Positions 16,947 through 24,779 of a DNA stretch of 64,000 nucleotides are shown here, one piece after another; positions within the stretch are counted from its first letter, which is position 1, and each line of letters starts with the position of its first letter. The stretch spans positions 5,332,001 through 5,396,000 of the forward strand of contig NZ_CP014546.1 of the NCBI RefSeq assembly GCF_001579805.1. The letters are read 5' to 3'. The notes beneath the pieces are model-generated. The model was not told the DNA's origin. It saw only the letters and a program-made list of their open reading frames with translations, and made no database searches. Position numbers and translations under genes: made by a program. The DNA comes from Pseudomonas azotoformans. GTDB taxonomy: Bacteria > Pseudomonadota > Gammaproteobacteria > Pseudomonadales > Pseudomonadaceae.

Positions 16947-19577
16947 GTTGGGCTGTAGCAACAACACCACCAACGCACTCCACCCCGTCTGATGCGAAGC
17001 CCCCAACCCGCGTCCGGTCTCGCCATGAAAATACTCATGGAATAACACCAGGTCGCGACTCTCCGGGTCAGCCTCCAGCTGCGCATACCCGGCCATCGAC
17101 GGCCGCAGGCCATTCTCATCGCGTAGAAACAACCGGGTCAGTCGCTGACTGAGGCTGTCAGCCACTTCCTCCAGGGATGACAGATAACCACTGCCCGTCG
17201 GGTACTCCACCGAGAAGTTATCGGCGTAATAGCGGTGAAATTCGCGCAACGATTCGATCAGCATGTAGTTCACCGGCATCCACAACGGCCCGCGCCAGTT
17301 GGAGTTGCCGCCGTACAGCCGCGAGTCGGATTCGCCCGGCTGGTAACTCGCACACAGGGTATTGCCGTTCATCTTCAGCGCCAGCGGTTGTTCGGCGAAC
17401 GCCTTGGACAAGGAGCGCACACCAAACGCCGACAAGAACTCATTGTCATCCAACATGCGTCGCAACAGGTCCTTGGTGCGTTCACCGCGCAGCAGCGCCA
17501 GCAACAGGCGATTGCCCTGCCCTGGCTCGTTCCAGCGCGAGACCAGTTTGGCCAGGTCCGGCCGGTGCTTCATGAAGCCCAGCAAACGCTCGCGCAACCC
17601 TTCCAGGCCTTCATGCTCACGCTGCTCCAGCACCAGCACCGCAAACAGCGGCATCAGCCCGACGATGGAACGCAGGCGCACCGGCTCGTTCTGGCCATCG
17701 GGGCGGTGCAGCACATCGTAGAAGAACAGGTCCTGCTCATCCCACAGGCCTTCGGCGCCGTCGTCGACGCGGTTGATGGCGCCGGCGATATACAGGAAGT
17801 GCTCGAAGAACTTCACCGCGATGTCGACATACACTCCGTTGCGCTTGGCCAGCTCCAAGGCGATGCGCATCAAGTCCAGCGCATACGCCGCAACCCACGC
17901 CGTGCCGTCGGCCTGATCCAACTGGTAACCCGGTGGCAACGCGGCCGAGCGGTCGAACAAGGCGATATTGTCCAGCCCGAGGAAGCCGCCCTGGAACAGA
18001 TTGCGCCCCTCGGCGTCCTTACGATTGACCCACCAGGAAAAATTCAGCAGCAGCTTGTGGAAAATCCGCTCCAGGAAATCCATATCGCCGACGCCGGTCA
18101 GCGCCTTGTCCTGCTGATAGACGCGCCAACTGGCCCAGGCATGCACCGGCGGGTTGGCGTCGTCGAAGCGCCATTCGTAGGCCGGCAACTGGCCGTTGGG
18201 GTGCATGAAGCGGTCTTTCACCAGCAACAACAGTTGCTGCTTGGCATAGCCCGGATCGATCAATGCCATGGCCACTGCCTGAAAGCCTTGGTCCCATGAG
18301 GCGTACCACGGGTATTCCCAGGTGTCGGGCATGGAAAGGATGTCGAAATTCGACAAGTGCCGCCAATGGGTATTACGGATATGCAGGCGTTCGGGCGGCG
18401 GCGCGGGTTGTGCCGGGTCGCCGTCGAGCCACTGGTTCACATCGAAATAGTAAAGCTGCTTGGACCACAGCAACCCGGCCAGGGCCTGACGCTGCACATT
18501 GCGCGCGTCCTCATCGGCGATACCGTGTTGCAAGGCGGCGTAGAAGTCATCGGCCTCTTGGCGGCGTTGCTCGAACAGCTTGCGGACGTTGACTGGCGGC
18601 GCGTCGGCCGGCGCAAAACGCAGGTAGAGGGTTTTGCTTTCCAGGCCTGCCAAGTCGAGGATGAAACGCGCGGCGACTTTAGTCCCGCTGTCGCGTCGAA
18701 TCGCAGCGTGGTCACCGCCGACTACGTAATCATTGATTCCGTCCTTGAACGGCCCCGGCGCCGCCTGCCCATCCAGCCGGGAAATATTGGTTTCGTTCTC
18801 GCAGAATAACCACTCCATCCCGTCCTGGCCCCAGGCGCTGAGATGGCGATCCGCCAACTCATGATGACGCGCCAGCACCTGCTCGCCGTCCAGCGTCAAT
18901 TGCGGCTTGGGTGCGTCGAAGGTCCAGCTCCAGTCATTGCGCGCCCACAGGTGGGGCAACACCTGCACACGGGTTGGCTGGTCAGAACGGTTGTGTACGG
19001 TGACACACATGAAGATATCGTCGGGCTGATGCTTGGCATATTCGACGCTGACATCGCAGTAGCGGTTGTCTTCGAACACGCCGGTATCGAGGATCTCGTA
19101 CTCGGCATCCGCCAGGCCACGGCGGGCGTTTTCGCTGATCAGGTCGGCGTAGGGAAAGGCGGCATGGGGGTATTTGTAGAGCATGCGCATGTAGGCATGG
19201 CTCGGTACTCCGTCGACGAAAAAGTACAGTTCCTTGACGTCTTCACCGTGGTTGCCCTCGGCGTTGTTGAGGCCGAACAGACGCTCCTTGAGGATCGCGT
19301 CACGCTCGTTCCACAGGGCCAGGCCCAGACACCAGCGTTGCGCCTTGTCGCTGAAACCCGCCAAACCATCCTCGCCCCAGCGATAGGCGCGGCTGCGCGC
19401 GTGTTCATGGGGGAAGTAGGTCCAGGCATCGCCATCGGCGCTGTAGTCTTCGCGCACCGTGCCCCATTGGCGTTCACTCAGATAAGGGCCCCACTCGCGC
19501 CAACGCTCGGCATCCGGCTGCGCCAGGCGTTGGCCTTCGAGGGTTGCACGTATTCGGTTGTCGGGTGTGGCCGTCAT
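16944..19577 (-). CDS. GH63/MGH1-like glycosidase (glucosidase)
   Basis: An 877-residue protein without a signal peptide. I use the ATG at 19577 because GGAGG lies 7 bp before it. It resembles mannosyl-oligosaccharide glucosidase/mannosylglycerate-hydrolase (alpha/alpha toroid) proteins: N-terminal beta-rich part with DYSADGDAWTYFPHEHARS, then a C-terminal toroid with WEYPWYASWDQGFQ and YGGNSNWRGPLWMPVNYM. It probably cleaves an alpha-linked glucoside or mannoside, perhaps a compatible solute, in the cytoplasm. An OprD porin gene lies 69 bp upstream on the same strand. The exact substrate is not predictable. Confidence 0.85.
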   Translation of the reverse strand: MTATPDNRIRATLEGQRLAQPDAERWREWGPYLSERQWGTVREDYSADGDAWTYFPHEHARSRAYRWGEDGLAGFSDKAQRWCLGLALWNERDAILKERLFGLNNAEGNHGEDVKELYFFVDGVPSHAYMRMLYKYPHAAFPYADLISENARRGLADAEYEILDTGVFEDNRYCDVSVEYAKHQPDDIFMCVTVHNRSDQPTRVQVLPHLWARNDWSWTFDAPKPQLTLDGEQVLARHHELADRHLSAWGQDGMEWLFCENETNISRLDGQAAPGPFKDGINDYVVGGDHAAIRRDSGTKVAARFILDLAGLESKTLYLRFAPADAPPVNVRKLFEQRRQEADDFYAALQHGIADEDARNVQRQALAGLLWSKQLYYFDVNQWLDGDPAQPAPPPERLHIRNTHWRHLSNFDILSMPDTWEYPWYASWDQGFQAVAMALIDPGYAKQQLLLLVKDRFMHPNGQLPAYEWRFDDANPPVHAWASWRVYQQDKALTGVGDMDFLERIFHKLLLNFSWWVNRKDAEGRNLFQGGFLGLDNIALFDRSAALPPGYQLDQADGTAWVAAYALDLMRIALELAKRNGVYVDIAVKFFEHFLYIAGAINRVDDGAEGLWDEQDLFFYDVLHRPDGQNEPVRLRSIVGLMPLFAVLVLEQREHEGLEGLRERLLGFMKHRPDLAKLVSRWNEPGQGNRLLLALLRGERTKDLLRRMLDDNEFLSAFGVRSLSKAFAEQPLALKMNGNTLCASYQPGESDSRLYGGNSNWRGPLWMPVNYMLIESLREFHRYYADNFSVEYPTGSGYLSSLEEVADSLSQRLTRLFLRDENGLRPSMAGYAQLEADPESRDLVLFHEYFHGETGRGLGASHQTGWSALVVLLLQPN

Positions 19578-19646
19578 CGGGTCCTCCATCGCCTACCAGA
19601 TGAGAGGCAGTGTAGAGCCCAATGACGCCCGGGTGCACATGAAGAC

Positions 19647-21056
19647 TTAGAAGATGGCGTAGGTGTAGTTGAAGATCAGGCGGGTCTGGTCCTGGTCGGC
19701 GGTGCCGGTGTTCTTGCCGTGATAGGTGCCGGTACGGAAAGTCGTACCGAAGCCTTTCAGAGGACCGGCCTGCACGACGTAGTCCAGGCGGAAGTCGGCT
19801 TCGTTTTCTTTCTGGTCAGGGCCACCGGCTACCTTCGACTTGATGTCCCGGCCATCCAGGTAAGCCACGGATGCCTTCAGACCCGGTACGTAGGCCTTGA
19901 AGTCATACGAGTACTGACCAAAATTGACCTGCTCGCCCGCGCGGGAGAACTGGCCCACCACAGCATCGGTGAACAGGTAGAAGTCGCTACCGCCGGCGCC
20001 TTGTGCATGCGGATCGGCCAGGCTGCCCTGGTTCACCCACACAAAGCCGCCGTCGTCGCTCACGCCAATGTGGCCGAGCATCAAGCTGCTGCCGCCCAAC
20101 TGGTAGGTGAAGGCCGCACTGTAGGTTTTGTTGTCCACTTCGCCGGCGTGCTTGGCGTAGCCGCCGTTGTTGTTGAACTGGTAGCCGCTCTCACCGTTCT
20201 TGCCGTCGCTGCTGCTGTCGAAGTAGCGCAGGTCGGTCTTGAACGACTGGTCATTGCCCAGCGGCAAGACGTGGACCAGGCCGAAGTAGTTCTGTTTGTA
20301 GAAGTCTTGCAACTGCGCGTAGTAGTACTGCAACGTCAGGTTTTTCGCGATGACGTTGTCGGAAGAACCAAACGGTTTGTAGTCCACCCCACCGAACTTG
20401 AAGCTGTCACTGTCGCGCGTCCCACCGGCCACGCTCAAGCCTGTGGAGTTGCTGGAGGCTCGGCCTTCGGCACGGTTCAGCTCACCGCCGGTAAAGGTGA
20501 CGTTGGGAATGTCGTTGGAGGTCAGGATGCCGCCGTCAAAGGTCTGCGGCGCTACGCGGCTGTCGTTGGACACCAAAATCGGCAGCACCGGCGCCAAGCC
20601 ACCACCGACATGCAACTCGGTCTGGGAAACGCGGAACTTCACATTGCCCGCCGCACGACCAAAGGAATCGGCGGGTTCGGTGCCGTTGTTCTTGGTCGGG
20701 AAGAAGCTGTTGCCGTTACCCGACAGGCCCGCGCCCGCCGTGTGGCCATCACCGCCGTCCAGGCGCAGCGCGCCGAAGGCCATGACGTCAAACCCCAGGC
20801 CGACGGTGCCTTGGGTGAAGCCGGATTTGTAGTCAAAACGCAGCGCCGTTGCAGTTTCGCGCAGGTCGTTGTTGGTCCCCGAGCGGTTATCCGCGCTGTA
20901 GTACATAGTCCGCGAGCTGATGGCCGCGTGACTGTCTTCAAGGAAACCGCTGTGACCGTTGCCCGTGCCCAGCGAACCGAGCCCGAAATCATCAGCGAAT
21001 GCCTGTTGTGCAAGAACGGCGGCGGTGATCGACAACGCCAGTGTAGAAATTTTCAT
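19647..21056 (-). CDS. OprD-family outer-membrane porin
   Basis: A 469-residue OprD-type porin. A signal peptide (MKISTLALSITAAVLAQQAFA) leads into the family start FLEDSHAAISSRTMYYSADNR. The protein ends in a beta-strand with C-terminal phenylalanine (YTYAIF), the usual outer-membrane insertion signal. Such porins pass amino acids, organic acids or small sugars. The N-terminus contains a glycine-rich stretch (DFGLGSLGTGNGHSG) before the first strand. It precedes the glycosidase on the same strand. Confidence 0.93.
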   Translation of the reverse strand: MKISTLALSITAAVLAQQAFADDFGLGSLGTGNGHSGFLEDSHAAISSRTMYYSADNRSGTNNDLRETATALRFDYKSGFTQGTVGLGFDVMAFGALRLDGGDGHTAGAGLSGNGNSFFPTKNNGTEPADSFGRAAGNVKFRVSQTELHVGGGLAPVLPILVSNDSRVAPQTFDGGILTSNDIPNVTFTGGELNRAEGRASSNSTGLSVAGGTRDSDSFKFGGVDYKPFGSSDNVIAKNLTLQYYYAQLQDFYKQNYFGLVHVLPLGNDQSFKTDLRYFDSSSDGKNGESGYQFNNNGGYAKHAGEVDNKTYSAAFTYQLGGSSLMLGHIGVSDDGGFVWVNQGSLADPHAQGAGGSDFYLFTDAVVGQFSRAGEQVNFGQYSYDFKAYVPGLKASVAYLDGRDIKSKVAGGPDQKENEADFRLDYVVQAGPLKGFGTTFRTGTYHGKNTGTADQDQTRLIFNYTYAIF

Positions 21057-21345
21057 TAACGACAGCCCCTAAACATTTTTTTATGTGTCTGGTGTGCATA
21101 ACGGCGTTTTCATCCTTGCAAACGTGACGATTCTTTCATGCCGACCGGGGCGGACTCCGTGAAGAATTAGTTAGGAAAACCGCCCTTAAATGAAATTTCT
21201 CACGGGCTGTTTTTTGTCATATTCACGTCATCTCATTCATTTGCAGAATGAAGTCCTGAGGATTCTTCGTTTGCAAGCGTGCCTTGCGCTCAACAAAATC
21301 CAGGCAAAGGTCACCTCTATCGTCATCGCCATCAGGAATTTTTCT
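21057..21345. other. Divergent promoter region between porin and hglS
   Basis: This 289-bp gap separates divergent starts. It includes a T-rich run near 21074-21084 upstream of the porin. The frame of hglS is open upstream to 21190, but the lack of coding bias and the good AGGAA site before 21346 argue against a longer protein. Confidence 0.4.
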
Positions 21346-22722
21346 ATGCCCAGCACCGCACATGTCAGCCCAGACGAGATCCGCAAGGGCTTTTCCAAGG
21401 CCATGTCCGACATGTACCGAGATGAAGTTCCCCTGTATGGCGCGCTGATGGAGCTGGTGGCCGAGACCAATGCCCACGTGCTCGACACCCAGCCGCACCT
21501 GGCGCAGCAGCTGCAACGCACCGGCGAAATCCAGCGCCTGGACATGGAACGCCACGGCGCGATCCGCCTGGGCACGGCAGAAGAGCTGGCGACCATCAGC
21601 CGCCTGTTCGCAGTGATGGGCATGCAACCGGTGGGCTACTACGACCTGACACCGGCTGGCGTACCCGTGCACTCCACCGCATTTCGCGCCGTGCATGAGC
21701 AGGCGCTGCAAACCAGCCCGTTTCGCGTGTTCACCTCATTGCTGCGCCTGGAACTGATCGAGAACCACGACCTGCGCGCCTTTGCCGAAACCGCCCTGGC
21801 CAAACGCTCGATCTTCACCCCTGGCGCCCTGGCGCTGATCGAACAAGCGGAAAAAGACGGCGGCCTCAACGTTGCGGACGCCGATGAGTTCATCCGCCAA
21901 GCCCTGGAAACCTTCCGCTGGCACCACACCGCCACCGTCACCGGCGCGCAGTACCAGCAACTGAGCGACCAGCACCGCCTGATCGCCGACGTGGTCGCCT
22001 TCAAAGGCCCGCACATCAACCACCTGACCCCGCGCACCCTGGACATCGATCAGGTCCAGGCCGCGATGCCCGGCAAAGGCATCACGCCAAAAGCCGTGAT
22101 CGAAGGACCCCCTTGCCGCCAGTGCCCGATCCTGCTGCGCCAGACCAGCTTCAAGGCCCTCGACGAACCCATCGCCTTCACCGACGCCCAAGGCAGCCAC
22201 AGCGCACGCTTCGGCGAAATCGAACAACGCGGCGTGGCGCTCACCCCCAAAGGCCGTGCGCTGTACGACCAGTTGCTGAACGCCGCGCGCGACGAATTGG
22301 GCGCTTTCCCCAATGAGGGCAACGCCGCACGTTATATGCAATTGATGGAACATCACTTCCAGGCCTTCCCGGATAACCACGCGCAGATGCGTGAACAGGG
22401 CTTGGCGTACTTCCGCTACTTCACCACCGCACAGGGCCTGGCGGCGCGCGGAACGGCCGAGCAACCGCGTACTCTTGAAGCATTGATCGCAGCGGGCCAC
22501 ATCGATGTGGAGCCATTGGTGTATGAAGATTTTCTGCCGGTGAGTGCGGCGGGGATTTTCCAGTCAAACCTGGGGGATGCGGCGCAGAGTCACTACGCGG
22601 CCAATTCGAACCAGGCCGAATTTGAAAAGGCACTGGGCCGTCGGACCATTGATGAATTGAAGCTGTATGAAGAGACGCAGCAGCGCTCGATTGATGACTG
22701 CACAAAGGCTCTGCTGGCGTGA
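21346..22722 (+). CDS. hglS: 2-oxoadipate dioxygenase/decarboxylase (HglS, DUF1338/YdcJ)
   Basis: A 458-residue DUF1338 protein. HglS is a Fe(II) enzyme that converts 2-oxoadipate to D-2-hydroxyglutarate in D-lysine catabolism. With the ATG at 21346, H70 and R74 (ERHGAIR) and H226 (GPHINH) fall at the positions I recall for the P. putida metal ligands and substrate arginine; the third ligand is probably E293 in FGEIEQRG. This agreement also supports the start. No other lysine-catabolism gene is adjacent. A 62-bp repeat begins 3 bp after its stop and marks the edge of an inserted segment. Confidence 0.9.
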   Translation: MPSTAHVSPDEIRKGFSKAMSDMYRDEVPLYGALMELVAETNAHVLDTQPHLAQQLQRTGEIQRLDMERHGAIRLGTAEELATISRLFAVMGMQPVGYYDLTPAGVPVHSTAFRAVHEQALQTSPFRVFTSLLRLELIENHDLRAFAETALAKRSIFTPGALALIEQAEKDGGLNVADADEFIRQALETFRWHHTATVTGAQYQQLSDQHRLIADVVAFKGPHINHLTPRTLDIDQVQAAMPGKGITPKAVIEGPPCRQCPILLRQTSFKALDEPIAFTDAQGSHSARFGEIEQRGVALTPKGRALYDQLLNAARDELGAFPNEGNAARYMQLMEHHFQAFPDNHAQMREQGLAYFRYFTTAQGLAARGTAEQPRTLEALIAAGHIDVEPLVYEDFLPVSAAGIFQSNLGDAAQSHYAANSNQAEFEKALGRRTIDELKLYEETQQRSIDDCTKALLA

Positions 22723-22724
22723 AC

Positions 22725-22786
22725 TGAAGTACCCACCCGGCTCACCAGCGCAATCCTTGCGCCGCAACAGTCCCCAGAGCCGGGTG
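22725..22786. repeat. 62-bp direct repeat, left copy
   Basis: Identical to 24223-24284. It is internally structured: CACCCGGCTC near its start pairs with GAGCCGGGTG at its end (10-bp stem), and GCGCAA-TCC-TTGCGC forms an inner hairpin. It begins 2 bp past the hglS stop codon and bounds an AT-rich segment. Confidence 0.97.
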
Positions 22787-22947
22787 CCCCTCAGTTGTAA
22801 ACCCCTCCTAATATCCCGGAAAGGTCGTTGCCAGAAACAACCTACACGTTTTTAGGAAGCCCATGGTTTGAGATAAATCCTAATCGAGACGAAGCTGAAA
22901 GTACGTGATCCCCCGTACAGCGTTAATCGTGTCGAACAGGAGATATC
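22787..22947. other. Leader region before the 33-codon ORF
   Basis: This AT-leaning 161-bp region lies inside the repeat-bounded segment. It holds an imperfect hairpin around AGGTCGTT/AACAACCT (about 22822-22843) and must contain the promoter for the small ORF-transporter pair if they are transcribed from within the segment. Confidence 0.35.
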
Positions 22948-23049
22948 ATGACAACAGCCACGAATATTCTGATGTACCCCATGATAAATGAGGAAGAATA
23001 TTTTGGTCACGCCACACACAAACTCATAAAACAAAATAATAAATCATGA
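22948..23049 (+). CDS. 33-residue small ORF translationally coupled to EamA transporter
   Basis: The ORF starts at ATG 22948 with a strong AGGAG site 5 bp upstream and ends in a TGA that overlaps the transporter's ATG (ATGA). It encodes a 33-residue peptide with MTTATNILMYPM at its start, NEEEYFGHATH in the middle and a Lys/Asn-rich tail (KQNNKS). It has no signal peptide or obvious membrane segment. The transporter start has no ribosome site of its own, so translation of this ORF probably delivers ribosomes to it. It may be a leader peptide, a small protein or a precursor peptide; family not recognised. Confidence 0.65.
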   Translation: MTTATNILMYPMINEEEYFGHATHKLIKQNNKS

Positions 23050-23963
23050 ACCCAAGGAAGATAGACCAACAACACCTGGCAGCAGGTCTATCCGGACTTG
23101 CAAACTTGCTCCTCGGTGCATCTTCTCTTTACTGGAAAGCACTTAGCGATTTTTCATACATAACATTACTTATATACAGAGTCACGTTATCCAGCGCCAC
23201 TCTCGCTTTGCTCCTCCTTGCATTCAGGCGACTTGGCAACTTCAAAAACATTACAACAGGATTAATCCTCACGCACTGCGCAGCCGCAACAATGATTGCT
23301 TTCAACTGGGGAGCCTTCATTTGGTCATCCCTCAATGGACATCTATTAGAAAGTGGTCTCGGGTACCTTCTAGCTCCTTTCATCTCCATTGGGATGGGCT
23401 GCTTGATTTACCATGAACCCATCACACCGCGAAAAATGCTGTCCACCATCGTTGCGCTAAGCTCGGTCGTATCTCTCGTTCTCCTCAGTGAAAACCTAAA
23501 TCACTGGACCTACCTGCTGATCGCCACGACATGGGGCTCATATACATATCTAAAAAAAACCACCTCATTAGACGCAGTAAGTGGGTTATTTCTAGAAACG
23601 CTTTTTTTGTCCGCGTTTCTGACTCTCGCTATTTGGGCATTCAACCTCACCATCATTCAACCCAATGAATCCCCTTACCAAAACTTATTAATCTTGCTCG
23701 CTGGCGTGGTATCCGTAACGCCATTGCTGATGTTTTCTTTCGCCACCAACAAAATACCACTATCAGCAACTGGGTTTTTACAGTTTATATTACCGCTCAC
23801 ACTGTTCAGTATCGGCATTATTTTCTACGAGCAGACAATACCCAAGTTATCCCTGGCACTACTCATGGCAACAGCCAGCATACTAGCAATACTCCTTGCT
23901 TACGACTTATCCACCGCCACATCATTAAATGCAAAAAAAATTAGAGACGAAAAACATCTATGA
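23046..23963 (+). CDS. RarD-like EamA (DMT-superfamily) transporter
   Basis: A 305-residue inner-membrane protein with about ten membrane segments. RarD-type signatures are visible: FNWGAFIWSSLNGHLLESGLGYLLAPF (given here in overview, residues about 83-108) and an acidic loop near YHEPITPRK. The family exports or imports small metabolites; the substrate is unknown. The gene is markedly AT-richer than its neighbours and uses many AAA/ATA-type codons, indicating horizontal acquisition. It overlaps the upstream small ORF by 4 bp and lies within the 62-bp direct repeats. Confidence 0.88.
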   Translation: MNPRKIDQQHLAAGLSGLANLLLGASSLYWKALSDFSYITLLIYRVTLSSATLALLLLAFRRLGNFKNITTGLILTHCAAATMIAFNWGAFIWSSLNGHLLESGLGYLLAPFISIGMGCLIYHEPITPRKMLSTIVALSSVVSLVLLSENLNHWTYLLIATTWGSYTYLKKTTSLDAVSGLFLETLFLSAFLTLAIWAFNLTIIQPNESPYQNLLILLAGVVSVTPLLMFSFATNKIPLSATGFLQFILPLTLFSIGIIFYEQTIPKLSLALLMATASILAILLAYDLSTATSLNAKKIRDEKHL

Positions 23964-24222
23964 AAGCATCATTATGCGAAATGAGATGAAAGCAGCATTC
24001 GAGTCAAGTGCATTGCTCTATCGCTTGCGATGCCAGATTGGGCATGCTGAAGAGGCTATCCGTTCGGTGGGGGCCGTAGCTCAATTTTGGTGGCAGGGTT
24101 GAGATCTCGGGAGTTCTAGTCTTGGCGTTGAAGCACTAGCACGCGGCCGCCAAACCTATGTCAGATCAGCGTGCTCAGGGCACGGATTTAAACCCGACCG
24201 ATTCGGCTCAACGTCACCCCGA
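23964..24222. other. Non-coding end of the repeat-bounded segment
   Basis: The sequence shifts back from AT-rich to GC-rich near 24060. A 38-codon ORF (from ATG 23986) is possible but has no clear ribosome site or family, so I do not call it a gene. It may be debris from an earlier insertion or deletion. Confidence 0.4.
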
Positions 24223-24284
24223 TGAAGTACCCACCCGGCTCACCAGCGCAATCCTTGCGCCGCAACAGTCCCCAGAGCCGGGTG
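24223..24284. repeat. 62-bp direct repeat, right copy
   Basis: Identical over 62 bp to 22725-22786, same orientation, 1498 bp away. Beyond its edges the two loci differ at once, which sets the repeat boundaries exactly. Confidence 0.97.
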
Positions 24285-24345
24285 GGCGGTGGGCATCATA
24301 GGCAGTGAAAGCCGCCCTGTCCTTCAGACAATTCTGAACAAATGT

Positions 24346-24370
24346 GTCCGCGCCCTGTAGGAGCGCGGAC
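24346..24370. terminator. Hairpin downstream of DUF465 gene
   Basis: GTCCGCGC/GCGCGGAC forms a perfect 8-bp stem with a 9-base loop, 7 bp after the DUF465 stop. No strong T-run follows on the minus strand, so termination may be weak. Confidence 0.45.
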
Positions 24371-24376
24371 CATCGC

Positions 24377-24601
24377 CTAACCCAACTTCGCCACAATGTC
24401 GTCTTTGATCAACAGCCGTTTCTTCTTCAGCTTCTCCACATCCTCATCGCTGGCGCTTGCCGATTCTGCCTTCAGCACCTCCTTGTCAGCGTCATCGTAT
24501 TGAGTGAGCAGCGAGTCCAGGCGTTTGTCGCTCGCCCTGCGTTCGTGAACCTCTTCCTTGCTCTTCCCCAAATCCAGATACAGGTCGTGTTTCACTGGCA
24601 T
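24377..24601 (-). CDS. DUF465 (YdcH-like) small protein
   Basis: A 74-residue protein; ATG at 24601 is preceded by GGAGGT at a good distance, so the longer upstream frame is not used. It begins MPVKHDLYLDLG and is rich in charged residues throughout, with a coiled-coil-like C-terminal half ending KLKKKRLLIKDDIVAKL, the DUF465 pattern. It should be cytoplasmic. Function is unknown for the family. It is divergent from the transketolase. Confidence 0.88.
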   Translation of the reverse strand: MPVKHDLYLDLGKSKEEVHERRASDKRLDSLLTQYDDADKEVLKAESASASDEDVEKLKKKRLLIKDDIVAKLG

Positions 24602-24779
24602 GGCGTACCTCCGCACGTTGATCAATGGCTTACTACGACCTAGAAGCTAGACCATTGCGAGGGGTCTTGTCATGTCCGGGGTCAATACAGCCCCGTTCGT
24701 CGCGGCGCAGGTGTTTGGATCAAACCTTTGCGGCGCCCTGCCCTCCACTCTAGATAGCCATTCGAGGGAGACCGGTTTC

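Noticed and set aside
23986..24102. 38-codon ORF after the RarD-like gene
   Set aside because: No clear ribosome site, no family and it crosses the composition boundary of the island; kept only as a note.
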